Shown here in pieces: positions 1 to 10,773 of a stretch of 64,000 nucleotides of DNA (the stretch's first letter is position 1; every line of letters starts with the position of its first letter). The stretch spans positions 93,992 through 157,991 of the forward strand of contig JACCGJ010008725.1 of assembly GCA_013407085.1 (NCBI GenBank), given 5' to 3'. The notes below the pieces were generated by a model that searched no databases, was not told where the DNA came from, and saw only the letters and a program-made list of their open reading frames with translations. This stretch comes from Atriophallophorus winterbourni. Its lineage: Eukaryota; Platyhelminthes; Trematoda; Plagiorchiida; Microphallidae. A program made the position numbers and the translations under genes.

Positions 1-333
1 TAAACTACATGCTATCACACCTTTTCAGAAGCGACTATTCGAATCGCATTAATTTCAATGTAACATTGTCGAGGTCGAACATCTCAGCAAATATCTCCAT
101 ATCATGATGTTTAACGGCTAACATCAAACATGCTAACCGACTACCTGATAAGAATAGATCATAAAATTGTAAATTAGATGGAAAACCCGAAAAGCGCGAT
201 TATATTTGATGTTGAAAATGCGTACAATAACTTTTTATAATGTACATACCATTTTTTAATGCGCATTGAAGTTCAGCAGCACAAATTGAATTATTATTAT
301 TACGATCCACCCTTTAAAATAAAAATATAAAAT

Positions 334-606
334 TCAGAACACATACTGCCGGAATATTTGCTGCAATTGCATATCATTCATCATTTTAAATGTTATGACG
401 GATTGAAAAACTGCGCGGCAAATAGAGCCTTCACCGAAATTCTGTTGATGCACTACAAGTTCAAGCTCAAATGTAAGTTGCATTAAACTGGAGGAGGCTG
501 ATAGCACATAGTTTTTCCAGAGAATTGCTGTTGCACAACCGGAATTTCTATAAAAGGTAAACACAAAGCATGTTTCACAACGCGGTATGTTCAAATTCAT
601 TATCAA
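334..606 (-). other. Unassigned ORF with faint serine-protease-like spacing
   Basis: A 90-codon minus-strand frame. After a Cys-containing start it has a G-C-A-T-A-I-L-W stretch followed by Y-V-L-S-A-S-S-S-L, which has the spacing of the S1-protease segment around the catalytic His, but the His and its following Cys are replaced by Ser and Leu. If related to that family it would be catalytically dead or a chance resemblance. No flanking exon could be found, so this is a weak suggestion only. Confidence 0.12.
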
Positions 607-901
607 TATTTCAGTTCAGTTCAGTTTACACAGGACGATATGTGGCAGAGTCGCCAATCGAGCGTCCAGAATACTTCCGGTGGTAAGCCAAAAAGGCGTC
701 CACCACTTCGAACAGTAGGTTCAATATTCTTCTGGTATGACTTTGGCTGGAATGCAACAGAAAAACTCACCTTACCAAATAGGTGAGGAGAGACATTAGT
801 GCGTTCCAACGACAAATTGAAGAACAACTATAAAATCAGGGATAAAAATTGGGAAACACAGAGCGCCAGGTTGGGTCTAGTCTATATTTGAAGCACGTTA
901 C

Positions 902-1175
902 TTAAGTATAACAAACTATCTCTTCGGGCAGACAGTTCAGGTGATTCACTACCCTTTCGCTAAAGAAGTGCTTACGTGCATTAGACCTGACATGTTGCTC
1001 TGCCAGTTTCAGTGAATGGCCTCGAGTACCTACTACTGGCGCGAGAGCATACATATCAGCCGGATCAATAGAACTAAAGCCTCTAACGATTTTAATGGTC
1101 TCGATCAGATCCCCGCGTAGTCGCCTTCTTTTTAGCGAAAAGAGATCTAGACTCCACAGTCGTTGTTCATACGAC
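902..1175 (-). pseudogene. LINE reverse transcriptase, C-terminal remnant
   Basis: Minus-strand translation ending at a TAA at 902-904 gives the typical end of a CR1/Jockey-class reverse transcriptase: S-Y-E-Q-R-L, then L-K-R-R-R-L-R-G-D-L-I-E, a R-G-H-S-L-K-L segment, F-F-S-E-R-V-V-N and a L-P-E-E-I-V ending. Nothing recognisable of the RT palm or endonuclease lies upstream, so this is a 5'-truncated fragment. The sequence differs from the CR1-like copies at 3.4 and 13 kb and is closer to the scrap at 28.5 kb, so at least two LINE families are present. Confidence 0.7.
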
Positions 1176-1363
1176 TTCCCAGATTGCCCTTGTAGTAGAC
1201 CAGATTACTACAATAATGTCCCCAAGAATGTTGGAGAAAAGGCACAGGAGATGAAAGGTTTATCGCGGTAGCCAAAACGTGTACAAAGCGTTTACGATGC
1301 ACGCACGAACGAACGGAAGTAATAATTGCCAAGGTCAATGTTTTGATAAGGAAAAACAAGCAG

Positions 1364-2077
1364 TGTTACACAGCCCCCCTCCAAGAAGTCTGGTCAGCGA
1401 AGATTTTTGATCGGGAGTTGCCAGTAGCGTGGGGCATGCGGGTGTCAGGTTTCCCCGGGTAGGAACGTAGTCTCTCAGCAACCAGTCACATACATTCAGC
1501 CAGGGCGCTCGGTCTGCGTGGGTCGATCTTCGGTGGTTCGACAGTAGGATGTACGGTGAACCGATCAGGACTAAGCCAAGTAGCGTCTCACATGTGAGTG
1601 AACGTACTGCCGAGCCGCCTCACTTGGAGTGAACAGCTGCTAGCGGGATTTTCCCGTTTGGTATGGTCCTAATATGAACCCAATTCGAGCATAAACAGGC
1701 GCATTCGTGGGCTTGACAACAAAAACCAGAAGCTTCGAAAACACAGTCCCTGTTCAGAATTTCCTGTGTCCCGGAGAAGGATGGTAAACGGCCGCGCCAG
1801 GAGAATCGGTTGGCGCGTCAATCTGGGCTGGTAAGGACCTTGTGAGACATGACAGGCGTGTTGGAACAATTGTGCTCGTGTTGGTGGTTAGGGCTACCGG
1901 GTGAGTTGGAAGCAAGCGTAGGTGGAACGGGTTGCCGTTTGGCACGTTTGGTTCCTGTAGTGTCCGGCTCTGGGTTAGCTGTAGGGACAGGAGGGGTAAT
2001 GACCAGTGGTGCCGGGGTTGGTGTTGGGTCATTTGGGATAACTTCCTCGTCCATGAAAGCCGGTTTGACTCTGTCGA
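1364..2077 (-). other. Possible 3' end or LTR of the gypsy remnant
   Basis: This stretch lies downstream of the integrase remnant. It begins with TGTTACACAGCCCCCC on the plus strand, which fits the complement of an LTR end, and runs without a supported gene. No second LTR copy was found, so the boundary cannot be proved. Confidence 0.25.
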
Positions 2078-2569
2078 TTAAGACAGTGTCATGCTTGCCG
2101 ACACGGTCAATGACGACCGTCTTGGGGAGCGCCGAATTACTCTGAACGGTCCAGTATGAGGAGGGTGAAGAGGATGCTTCACCATGTCATTCCGGAGAAA
2201 AACATATGGACAATTAGCCAACTCCTTTGGGACATGTGATGATTTGGCCTGAAGCCGCGGTGGTGATGGGCGAAAACGACTCCTACCGTGTCGCATGCGC
2301 GTCACGTTATCTCCATAGGCAAATGGTGATTGCCTAGCAGGGCAGACATATATATAGCCACTTGAATGTGGTAACGGGCCAACGAGGTCTACGTGCCTGT
2401 GCGAGAAACGCTTATCCGGTTCGACGAAAGCTCTTGATGGGCTTTTTGTGTGTCGGTGGATTAGAAGAGCGTTGACAATTACCGCGCACTTTAGCGCTTG
2501 TGCGAACGTCTTTACTGGATTTTGGTCCGTCACGTAGACCCGTGGATTTATCCTTGATGTGGACAACAC
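2078..2569 (-). pseudogene. Ty3/gypsy integrase remnant, internally deleted
   Basis: The minus-strand frame contains H-V-D-L-V-G-P-L-P, the start of a retroviral-type integrase core with the first catalytic Asp, but soon jumps to the C-terminal part: a Y-V-F-L-R-N-D segment, then H-P-P-H-T-G-P-F-R-V-I-R-R-S, the GPY/F-like module typical of gypsy integrases. The middle of the catalytic core is missing, so it cannot be functional. It lies downstream, in the same orientation, of the gag remnant at 2,685-3,258. The protease, RT and RNase H expected between the two are absent. Confidence 0.72.
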
Positions 2570-2684
2570 GACGTAATTTTTTCGGGCCGACGAGAGTAGT
2601 CGTCGTTAGCTGTCGGCCCGATGTGCGATAGGCGCAAGGTTTGATGCAACGTGGCGCATCGTCGCCGTATTTCCAATGTATCCA

Positions 2685-3258
2685 TCAAACGGGTGACCGA
2701 GTGTGACTACTAGAGTGTCGGCGGGATGGGGTACGAGATCGTGACTTATTGTTGAGTGCGAGGTTTCGAACATCATTGCGTAAAGCCGCAACCTCAGCCA
2801 GCAGATCCGCATTGCTGACTCCCGTTGGAGTACCCTGTGTGCGTGATCGTCCTGCGGTTACGTTGTAAAACATGGGCATCTGGATAGGGACGGATACATT
2901 CAGCGATGTTGTCCGCCATTTCCGAAAGCTCAGATACCGGAGTGCTTTTCGCAGCAACTAAGATGGGTTGCACGGACTGAGGTGAACGCTGGAGCCATAG
3001 TTCCTTTAGTAAGGACTCATCCATGTGCGATGACCTGAGCAGGAGGCGCATCTCCATTAGTATGGTAGATGGCTTTTTGTTGGCAATTTCCAAGTTGCCG
3101 AACAGCTGCTGTAGCTTACATCGTTCAGACAGAACCGTGCGAGAAATCACGGCTTGTTTGACGATACGGTGACGGTCACCGATGGGTGCAGTCAGGACTG
3201 CGTCGCGTACCTGTAATAACACATCCGCGGGGAGTTTCTGCGTTAAATGTGAAAACAT
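2685..3258 (-). pseudogene. Ty3/gypsy gag remnant
   Basis: Two overlapping minus-strand frames joined by a frameshift near 2,880-2,950 make one gag-like protein. The N-terminal part (3,258 down) has the helical gag pattern of flatworm gypsy elements (P-A-D-V-L-L-Q-V-R-D, then S-D-M/E-like helices with L-L-x-E-M-R-L-L-L). The C-terminal part (2,957-2,685) has D-L-L-A-E-V-A-A-L-R followed by an Arg/Ser-rich tail. The upstream LTR and primer binding site cannot be seen; only about 200 bp separate it from the CR1 remnant at 3.47 kb. A CsRn1-like trematode element is the best guess. Confidence 0.62.
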
Positions 3259-3473
3259 AGCGTAGTCATCAATGATATTTTTAGAACTAAATTCAGTTTC
3301 TATAAAATGAAACTAATACTCAGGGTCCTGTGAAATAAAGCTGGGTATTGTGATGACCGTCAAAGTGATTCAAAGTGATTCAAAGTTGTAATGGTCTAAA
3401 AAGCATTTAGCTTAACAATAACCATAGGATGGAGTTATGATGTATATACAATAAAAAAGAAGAACAGGAAAAC

Positions 3474-4187
3474 TCATGTAGTGTAAATCGTATCAAAGTT
3501 TGGGTTGTCTCTCAAGTGTTTGTCCAAATTAGCTTTAAAAATATCCAGGTTGGCTGAGTGTGTAACAGTGGAGGGGAGGGTGTTCCATGTGAAACTTACA
3601 CGTACAGCATACGAATATCTTCGACATTTCAGTCTTGAAGTGGGAATAAGCACTGAAAGTTCGTGTTTCCGACTGGCACGGGGTGGCGAGCGTGTGAGAA
3701 GTTTGGACAAGGGATGGTTAGGGACGTGCATAATATTGTACATCAGTATGAGGTCACCTCTTAGTCGACGACAGCGAAAGTCGAAAAGATTGAGACTCCT
3801 CAAACGTTCTTCATATGGTTTAGCAGCTAGTCCGGGTACAAGCTTTGTGGTTCGGTGGTAAATACGGTGCAGAAGATTGATGTCTTTCTGAATCCAGGGT
3901 GACCAAGCCTGAACAGCGTACTCCATCGCTGGTCTCAAATAGGTGTTCATGATACGGGGCACCGACTGATTGGAGAATCTGCCGAAAAATTCGTCTCAAT
4001 AACGCCAATACTTGTGACGCCTTTTTGTATGCCGCTTTGCACTGCAGTGAAGTCTTCAGACTTGAACTGGTCCAAACACCCAAATCCTTCTCTTCAGTTG
4101 TCCAGACGAGTTGGTGGGACCCAAGAGTGTAGTTGTAATTAACAGCCTTTCCAATGTTCAACGCCTTGCACTTTTGGAAGTTGAATG
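3474..4187 (-). pseudogene. CR1-like RT, C-terminal part
   Basis: Starts abruptly at F-N-F-Q-K-C-K-A-L-N-I-G (just after the RT palm in related copies), then E-E-K-D-L-G-V-W and S-L-K-T-S-L-Q, and after a frameshift near 3,960 R-I-M-N-T-Y-L-R-P-A-M-E-Y, R-R-L-R-G-D-L-I and a W-N-T-L-P ending. The F/Y-x-D-D motif is absent because it lies in the deleted part. Confidence 0.75.
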
Positions 4188-4918
4188 GTCGCTAAGACCC
4201 AGTGGAGCCTGGAATTCGATCGCTTCGATAGATTGTTCCTCCGATGTTAACACCAAATCCAAGACAGAGGGGCGGTCAGAACCTCTCCTCCGGGTGCATT
4301 CGTGAACATGTTTGTATAACGAGATTGAATCTAGTACCTCTCTAAATCGATATTCTGGTGATTGTGAGGAGTGATGGTCCCTGAGATAAAGGGTGGACAG
4401 AATAAAATCACCCATAATAAGTGTCGTTGCTTGGTGTGCGTGAGTCAAGCGCTGAAGCTCTTGTATCAACCTTTCGTTGTACGATTCCGTGGATGAAGGG
4501 ACCGGTAGACCACACCAATAATGCAAACTTCACCAGACATCAGTGTTAAAGTGAACCAAATTGTATCCTCGAGCGTGAATTCTGTCTTGTCTATTGGATG
4601 GCACTGGAGTCTATTATGGTAATAAAGAGCAACACCACCACCGCTTCTCTCTCCATCGTTCCTTATCAAATTCATATTTGGAATTGATATCTCCGATTCA
4701 GTCAATTGGGAAGAATACCATGTTTCTGTAATGGTGATAATGTCAGGTGAGTAGCGCGAACATATCTCGGTTAGCTCAGCTAATTTGTTCGGAAGGCTTT
4801 GTGCATTTGTATATAAACATCTTATAAAGTTTGTGGTGTTTAAATCATTGAAAGTTATCAAAGGGCTGACTCGGTTAGAGTCGGAATGCTCAAGTTTTTT
4901 GGAGCCATCACATGACAT
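4158..4918 (-). pseudogene. CR1-like AP endonuclease domain
   Basis: Two frames joined by a frameshift near 4,500. The order of motifs is that of LINE apurinic endonucleases: Y-T-N-A-Q-S-L near the start, T-E-T-W (catalytic Glu), G-G-G-V-A-L-Y-Y, I-G-V-V-Y-R-S, M-G-D-F (catalytic Asp region), and a terminal L-S-D-H with the catalytic His. Directly after S-D-H (about 4,185) the sequence turns into RT sequence, marking the internal deletion. The intact motifs show the domain is only moderately decayed. Confidence 0.75.
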
Positions 4919-5743
4919 TCAGGTTGAACCTCATCACTAGGCGTTTGATGGTCGGTACTATCCGTTTGCTTGCTACCGGCTATTACCTTGGGCAAGCTCA
5001 ACTTGACGTTTGGGGGTAGGTTTTTTCTATTAGCTTTCCATTCACTTTTGATAGTATCAGTCATTTCGGTTGTGAAGAAGGTTAGCTTTAAAGGGCTAGG
5101 ACCTTGCCCTTTATAGTTGGCAGATCGCGGTATCCCAAAAGCATCCACAAGTACGGTATTTTTAATACCAATTGTTTCGGCTAGATATTTCCACTGTTTG
5201 TGGTCGTGCTCAGACTTTTCTTGAGAAGGTACGTCAGCAGCATCTTCCGGAACACCTAGAATTACAATACTTCTCGGATTACATTCTCCACGAGATTTCT
5301 GCGACGACTTTCGCTCCCACCATGGTAAGTCTGCATGGATACGACATGTAGCCTCTGGAACACCTCTAAGAGTGTAAGCATTTAAGAGTACGTTTTCCAC
5401 GTCCTCCGCAGATTGCAGCGTTTTTTAATGAGGCGAGGATCATCTTTGTGCGGAGAATTCAGGTGGCGGTTTAATCAAACTATTGATGAATGGAGTAACT
5501 GTGACCAGTCTCATCTGCCTACGGAGTTTATACCACTCAGCTAAGTCATGTTTTTGCTTAGCTTCGAACAGCGTTTCCTGCGACTCGGTCACGTTTGTGC
5601 ATATAACTAAGGTTTACACCAGCGGATTTTGTTTTATAATTTGAGTAAGTCATTTTAGTAGTGGTTTTTCTGAGTCCTTTCTCATTTCCGTTAAGTCGAG
5701 GAGTCACTGATTCCAACGAACGCTTCCCCGTTTTAGTCACCAT
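4858..5743 (-). pseudogene. CR1-like ORF1 remnant
   Basis: Minus-strand frames at 5,743-5,558 (basic, Lys/Arg/Thr-rich) and 5,400-4,858. The latter carries R-S-I-V-I-L-G-V-P-E, a W-x-x-L-A-x-x-I-G segment and P-S-P-L-K-L-T-F, the pattern of the RNA-binding ORF1 product of CR1/L1-like LINEs. It precedes the endonuclease in the same direction, as expected. Frameshifts separate the pieces. Confidence 0.55.
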
Positions 5744-6043
5744 CTGCGCGGTTATCGGAGCAAATGTTGGCCTGTTTGAGTATGATAGATTTTCTACCGG
5801 CTCCTAGGCAGTAACTTCTAAGTAGGACAGCAATGGTGCCTTTATGACCTTGTTTATCAATTCATTCAGTTTTTGCATACTGGATTCCAGTCCATTTAGA
5901 CGCGTCTCAATTTCATTCTCACGGATTTTCGCCTCCGAGAATGACGCTGTTTTTTGGCCTTATGAAGTTGGCAAACGTGACAGACACTGGGATAAACATT
6001 TCCATTAATAATCGATACTAAATCCGAGGTTACCGATTTGTCG

Positions 6044-6110
6044 CTAACGATGGCAAACAGCCTGAAACCGGTAGTGGTGTGTAAGGGATGGGGATGTGAG
6101 CAACACTTTA
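6044..6110 (+). ncRNA. Hammerhead-like motif, decayed (family B)
   Basis: Decayed core CTAACGA (6,044-6,050), stem II GGC-AAACA-GCC, GAAAC at 6,064-6,068, followed by the family sequence CGGTAGTGG and a downstream ACTTTACTT arm. The first core box has two substitutions, so activity is unlikely. Confidence 0.3.
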
Positions 6111-6130
6111 CTTCGATTTGTCGCATTTAG

Positions 6131-8239
6131 CATGAACTTTCGACAAAAAATTATAACACGTGACAGACTTCGCCTTAGGACTTACCGACTTTTGGCAAAC
6201 CGTACACATGCAGCTCGGTGCGTTTTGTATCATTTTCGGGGTCATTCGGTCAGGGTTGTGTGCAGTGCTGTTCAGTGGTGTGTTCACTGGCGGTGGCTCT
6301 GTCGAGCGATCGATGGTGAATATCGTGAGCGCGACGAAAAGCGTTGTTCACTAATAAGAGCAAAATCAAAATTGATTCCAGCGATCCGATTCGGTAGTTG
6401 ATCGCACGCTGTTGAATATATAACCAGTCGACGGCGAAGAATAAGATCTTTCCAATGACGTTAATCCCTTTGAGGACTTGAAGAGTATTAACAGGGTTGC
6501 ACGCGTCGATCCAATATGGGAAAATCACGAGAAATCCAAATTTGCTCGTATTATCGATTACCGCTACGAGAGTGGTATATCCAGAAAGCTGACTTCGAGC
6601 GGAGTCTAATAATGTATAATATATACACGTACGTGTAAGTATAAGAACAGTATAGGCGGATAATCAGGAGCTCAAAATAATGCGACTGTATGAATCACTC
6701 TAACATTCAACATAACGTCAGAAGTGATCTTTTAGTTTCTTTATATTTTCGATATTGTAACTTTTCTAAAACGATTCCTTGTCATAACCTTCCAAAAAGA
6801 AAGAAAGCATCAAACTGAAAGCTGTTTTGTGTTTTTAATCTTTATTGAGGCAGTCACAGCTGAGGCAATTTGAATCAAATTATTTGAACCAAACTTGTGT
6901 CCAGAAACGATTAGTTCGTGATCCCTCGTTTCCTCGACCGTCGTTAATATCGACCGAACCACGCGATAACACGTGACTTCGATTTTTATTTAAGGTTTGA
7001 TGACACTCAGATCCATTTCTCAATTTTCTCACGCTTGTATTTTAAAGCTTAATGTGAAATGACGAAAAAGATATATTTCACTTGACTTAAGCGTGGTTGT
7101 CGTTTTTTAATCAAATAATTTTTTTGTCAATTCAAGTAAGTTTATTCGAAATATGGAATTTACATCGGTCTTATATATAACATTAATATATTCTGTGAGT
7201 TTTTATTGCTTTCTTATAAATAAATTTTAGAATCCAAAATAAATACCAGAGTTCAATAAATATGACATAAATTGAAAGCAATGTTTAATATTCTGTTAAT
7301 CATAAATTAAATCACATTGGTTAAGTTCGATGTTTGTTGTTCATAAGAAAATGGTGAAGGTGTCTTGACATTAAAAAACCAGTTCTCAAGTACAAATTAT
7401 CAGTTTGAATACTATGAAAAAAGAGCAAATATAAGAAGACACCATTATGAAAAAAGCAATTTTTAATGATTTTGTAAACATTTAACCTATATAAATTTTA
7501 CGATTTTAAGTTCTTGGAATATCCATAAAGTATTGATGTAGTTTACAAGATGAAAAATTGAATTAATTATCCCTATAACCCCGATAATTTCGTTGTTGTC
7601 TCGTGGTCGCTGCCCTGACTGAATACGTATTCGACATTGTGTAGTGTGAAGTTCGTTAAGGTGGAAACGATTAGAATTGGGGTGGCTAAAGCCTTAATCA
7701 AGTCGAGTCTGAGGAGGTTGAAATATCATCAGCTGTAGTGAATATGGTCAATACGGTATCTGTCCAGGCTGGCCGATCAAATTGACTCCAGCGTACCTGC
7801 ACACAAGTAGCACTTTCTGTGGTCAACCACATACCGGCCATGGCCCAGCAAAATAACGATTGCACATAATATCGTGAAAGGTAAAAATAGCCTTGACGCG
7901 TGTGATATTAATGACTATCTGTGTACTATTTTAGCGAACGAATATTATGTCAGGTCATTCGGGTCAAATCGCCTTCTGGTGCGAACTTCTAGTAGGTTGT
8001 GGAACTCCATCATGAGGACAATCGATCCAGTGTGAATCACATTGCACACTTTTAGTATCGGCTTATCGATCGCGTTACGATTAACACCCAATGTCAACAT
8101 TTTTAATCACTTTTATCCCGACTCTAGCAACACAAGTGAACGCCGATTGTTAGAAGCTTATATTACACGCGTGACAAAGAATCACACACAGAAATTGAGT
8201 ATATTACAACTAGTACACCGAATATGTTTGCTTCAAACT
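6131..8239. other. No gene recognised
   Basis: AT-rich sequence with only short, unconvincing frames on either strand and no motif or repeat that I could support. Confidence 0.4.
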
Positions 8240-8530
8240 GACTTGTCAGGAGATTTCGTTCCAAACGGCTACATTCGAGCCCCAGCTATGTTAGGTTTTT
8301 TTGACCAACATTGACGAATCGTACGACATTCATTTGTGCGAATGTTCACCCTCTGCTCATGTTACAAACAGGTTGTCAGTTGAACCATTCTGCTACGATT
8401 TTCTCCCCAACTGAGTTCTTGGAATTTCGATTATTGTCATCGGTCTACTTCTTACCCCTGTGTTATGCCGAAGGGTGGCATTTTGCACATCATCAAAATT
8501 CGCTTGATTTGTAATTGTCACATTTCATAT
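8240..8530 (+). repeat. Diverged copy of the LTR-like repeat (family E)
   Basis: The 3' half aligns by eye with the copies at 17.2-17.4 kb and 54.3-54.5 kb; the shared landmark is a TTATGCCGAAGGGTGGCATT-like box followed by a TTTGCACATC-like stretch. Older and shorter than the other two. Confidence 0.35.
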
Positions 8531-9189
8531 TGTAATATGGATATGTTGCTGATTATATTTTCAATTGAACATATTATGGAATGCATTGATCTGATTCAGA
8601 TAGCGCCCCCATTTTTTCTATGTTACGATATCATGCCTAAATCGCCATAACTAACGTAGAAAAACAACGTGAGAAATATCATGAACTGGTTCATCAGTGT
8701 GTTTTATTTTTTTGATTTGTTTATTTCGTGTAATATTCCAGACTTAGCACTTTGAACAAACGCACCATCACATAGGTACTAACAAATCGCAAACTCACAA
8801 AAACCAATGAATCAGCCTTGTTCAGAAAATTCAATTTCTTTCCTCTACTGCTACTTCTCGAGAATGCATTTTTTCTAGTGGCGGGGAGCGTCAAATCTAT
8901 CATCGGATTTAAGATGAACAAGAAAGTAAGTACGTAAATGTGTGGTAATATTATTTTTTGTTAGTTTGCCACTTGAAGGGATTGTGATCTTCATGCTTGT
9001 AATGCTTTTTTAGCTGTGGCGAGATTTTAACTAGGAAATAAATGGTTCGATTAAGATAGTCACGGCACACCGTGATTCAGTATATTGCGCAAATGTCATT
9101 AGAATTTATTTAATCAATTGTAACGTGGTTCGAATTGGATAGATACTTTTGACGAGAACACAAATTGAGTGAGGGAAACGATTTATGAA

Positions 9190-9262
9190 GATAAAGTTTG
9201 CAATGAATCGCTTATAGCAAGTTTTTGGTAACGTTTCGCTTCTGAACACAAGCTTCGTCAGA
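9190..9262 (-). ncRNA. Hammerhead-like repeat, left inverted copy (family A)
   Basis: Read on the minus strand: CTGACGA (9,261-9,255), a hairpin with GCTT/AAGC arms (9,254-9,238), then GAAAC (9,237-9,233) and GTTACC. This matches the C3-A9, stem II and G12-A14 order of a hammerhead core, with one extra A before stem II. The right part of the repeat extends to 9,190. It is inverted relative to the copy at 9,866-9,945. Confidence 0.4.
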
Positions 9263-9299
9263 CCGAACAGATAAGACTCCTTTAGGTTGTGCGACAAAC

Positions 9300-9632
9300 T
9301 GCATTTGCGAAATCAAATGCAAGGGTTGCGCGGGTGTTTACATTGGGCAAACGTTTAGAGAACTTTGCCCTAGGGTAAACGAACATAGGAAACGAGTAGG
9401 AAAGCAACCTCGCAATCCCAGTGCATATCAATCACTGATTCGGGATTCTGCTATAGATGAACACGTGCTAGACACTGGACAGAGCGTAGATCCAGATAAC
9501 ATGGAAGTGATAAGAAGGGGTGTGAAATATTATAGGGAAAGACTTCACGCCGAGGCAATTAAAATAAAAAAGGCTGGGGCGAATGCGGTGAACAAGGTGG
9601 ATGGGGCGGATATCTCAACAATCTGGCGTTAG
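9300..9632 (+). CDS. Penelope-like GIY-YIG endonuclease module
   Basis: An open frame of 110 codons ending in TAG at 9,630-9,632; it can be read about 18 codons further upstream (to about 9,243) but has no obvious ATG. It starts with a Cys cluster (C-I-C-E-I-K-C-K-G-C) followed by G-V-Y-I-G-Q-T-F-R-E-L, the YIG half of the GIY-YIG nuclease with its conserved Arg, and then N-E-H-R-K. This order is that of the C-terminal endonuclease of Penelope-like retroelements. A Lys-rich stretch and an I-S-T-I-W-R end follow. No RT is present upstream: the module is flanked at once by inverted ~70 bp repeats, so it is a 5'-truncated copy. The lack of stops in 110 codons suggests a fairly young insertion. 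Confidence 0.75.
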   Translation, partial: CICEIKCKGCAGVYIGQTFRELCPRVNEHRKRVGKQPRNPSAYQSLIRDSAIDEHVLDTGQSVDPDNMEVIRRGVKYYRERLHAEAIKIKKAGANAVNKVDGADISTIWR

Positions 9633-9865
9633 GTTCTTCAGCGGATATGTATTAGCGTGCATAACACCTAATGTGCATATGGATTACGTAAGCAGTTTGT
9701 CAGCGGATGCTGTTCGCACATGCACACTAAATAACAAATTTAGGGATTAACATAGCATTATGGGGTGCGATCAATTGTCTTGTTCTCCCCTGTCTAGCTT
9801 AGAGAACTCAGGATTGGTAAAAAAAATGCCATTTAAACCTAAACACTGTTCATAACGACACACTT

Positions 9866-9945
9866 GGTCTGACGAGGCTTCTGTGTTGAGAAGCGAATCG
9901 TTACCCAAAACATGCTATAACCGATTCATTGCAAACTTTAATTTC
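9866..9945 (+). ncRNA. Hammerhead-like repeat, right inverted copy (family A)
   Basis: CTGACGA at 9,869-9,875, hairpin GCTTCT/AGAAGC with a GTGTTG loop, then GAATC at 9,895-9,899 and GTTACCC. Downstream bases up to 9,945 (TATAACCGATTCATTGC...) are the reverse complement of 9,190-9,225. Here the base after GAA is T where the left copy has A. Confidence 0.4.
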
Positions 9946-10320
9946 ATGATTATGTACTCCCAATCGGTCTTGAATATTTTCAAATGGTTTGCGGAAACGA
10001 TTTATATTGGACTAAAATTGGAATTCAGCACATTGTAAAGCGTTTGTGCGATATTATCGTCGAAATATACCACTCGGGCAGTTTCGACTTAACTTGAAGA
10101 ATATATTCGAGAAGTTGCAGTGTAGCTAAAAACGGATCCTGGAGACAAAAAAGCAATGCTGCTTTAAAATAAAATTTCCTGTAGTTATCTGGATTCAAAT
10201 AGTTTATAGTTAAATGCTTTAAAACATCCGTTATAGAGAAACCCACTCCAATTGTTGCAAAAAATAAACAAACGATATTAAAGTATTTGTGTTGTGTGTT
10301 TTGAAAATACATGCAAATAT

Positions 10321-10395
10321 GACCAAAGTAATGTGTTGCTCACATCTCCCGCACTTACGCACTACTACCGGTTTGTGGCTATTTGCCGTCATCAG
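10321..10395 (-). ncRNA. Hammerhead-like motif (family B)
   Basis: Minus strand: CTGATGA (10,395-10,389), stem II GGC-AAATA-GCC, CAAAC in place of GAAAC (10,375-10,371), then CCGG-T-AGTA pairing with TACTTTGG further on, followed by UC and AUAUUUGC. Stem III thus forms with one bulged T. The G-to-C change in the GAAA box should impair cleavage. Confidence 0.4.
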
Positions 10396-10564
10396 TTGGA
10401 GATTGTAAGATTAGATTCAGTGAGCCTTGAAACAGTGGATAAGTGGTAAACAAAACTATACTTGAATGCCACTGTTGCATAGGGTTCGTACAACGAACCA
10501 CGATGTTCAAACACAGAATCACAGTGATTCGTGGCCAAGCAATCAAGGCGCTTATGGATGACCA

Positions 10565-10620
10565 AAGTGATGTGTTGCCTGAAATTACACTCCACTACCG
10601 GTTTCATGCAAATATGGACT
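10565..10620 (-). ncRNA. Partial hammerhead-like motif (family B)
   Basis: Minus strand holds the right half of the family: GAAAC, CGGTAGTGGAG, and the matching CACTTTGGTCAT arm, but ATATTTGCAT replaces the CTGATGA box. It looks like a rearranged or half copy next to the fuller copy at 10.35 kb. Confidence 0.3.
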
Positions 10621-10773
10621 TTTCGTTCAAGTTTACATTCATCCACGAGTGTGAACGCATGTGATTGAAGAGGTTGGTCGTACTAGCCCTACCAGCAGTT
10701 GCTAAAAAGCTGAAGTTGTTTGATATTTATCCACTGTTTCAAGACACATGTAACCTGATCGCACTGACCTTAC

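Larger units (their letters stand above)
3440..6126 (-). mobile_element. CR1-like LINE with its RT core deleted
   Basis: One minus-strand element read right to left. 6,126-4,858: remnants of a first ORF, with a Cys/His-containing start, a coiled-coil-like stretch and the R-S-I-V-I-L-G-V-P-E segment found in LINE ORF1 proteins. 4,918-4,158: AP endonuclease domain. 4,161-3,474: C-terminal part of the RT. The linker and RT palm, including the catalytic Asp motifs, are missing. The 3' end is near 3,440. Short repeats (CAAAGTGATT, two and a half units) lie just beyond at 3,358-3,385. Confidence 0.7.

Noticed and set aside
10025..10312. 95-codon minus-strand frame rich in Phe, Tyr and Leu
   Set aside because: AT-rich composition, no recognised motif, no splice support; likely chance.
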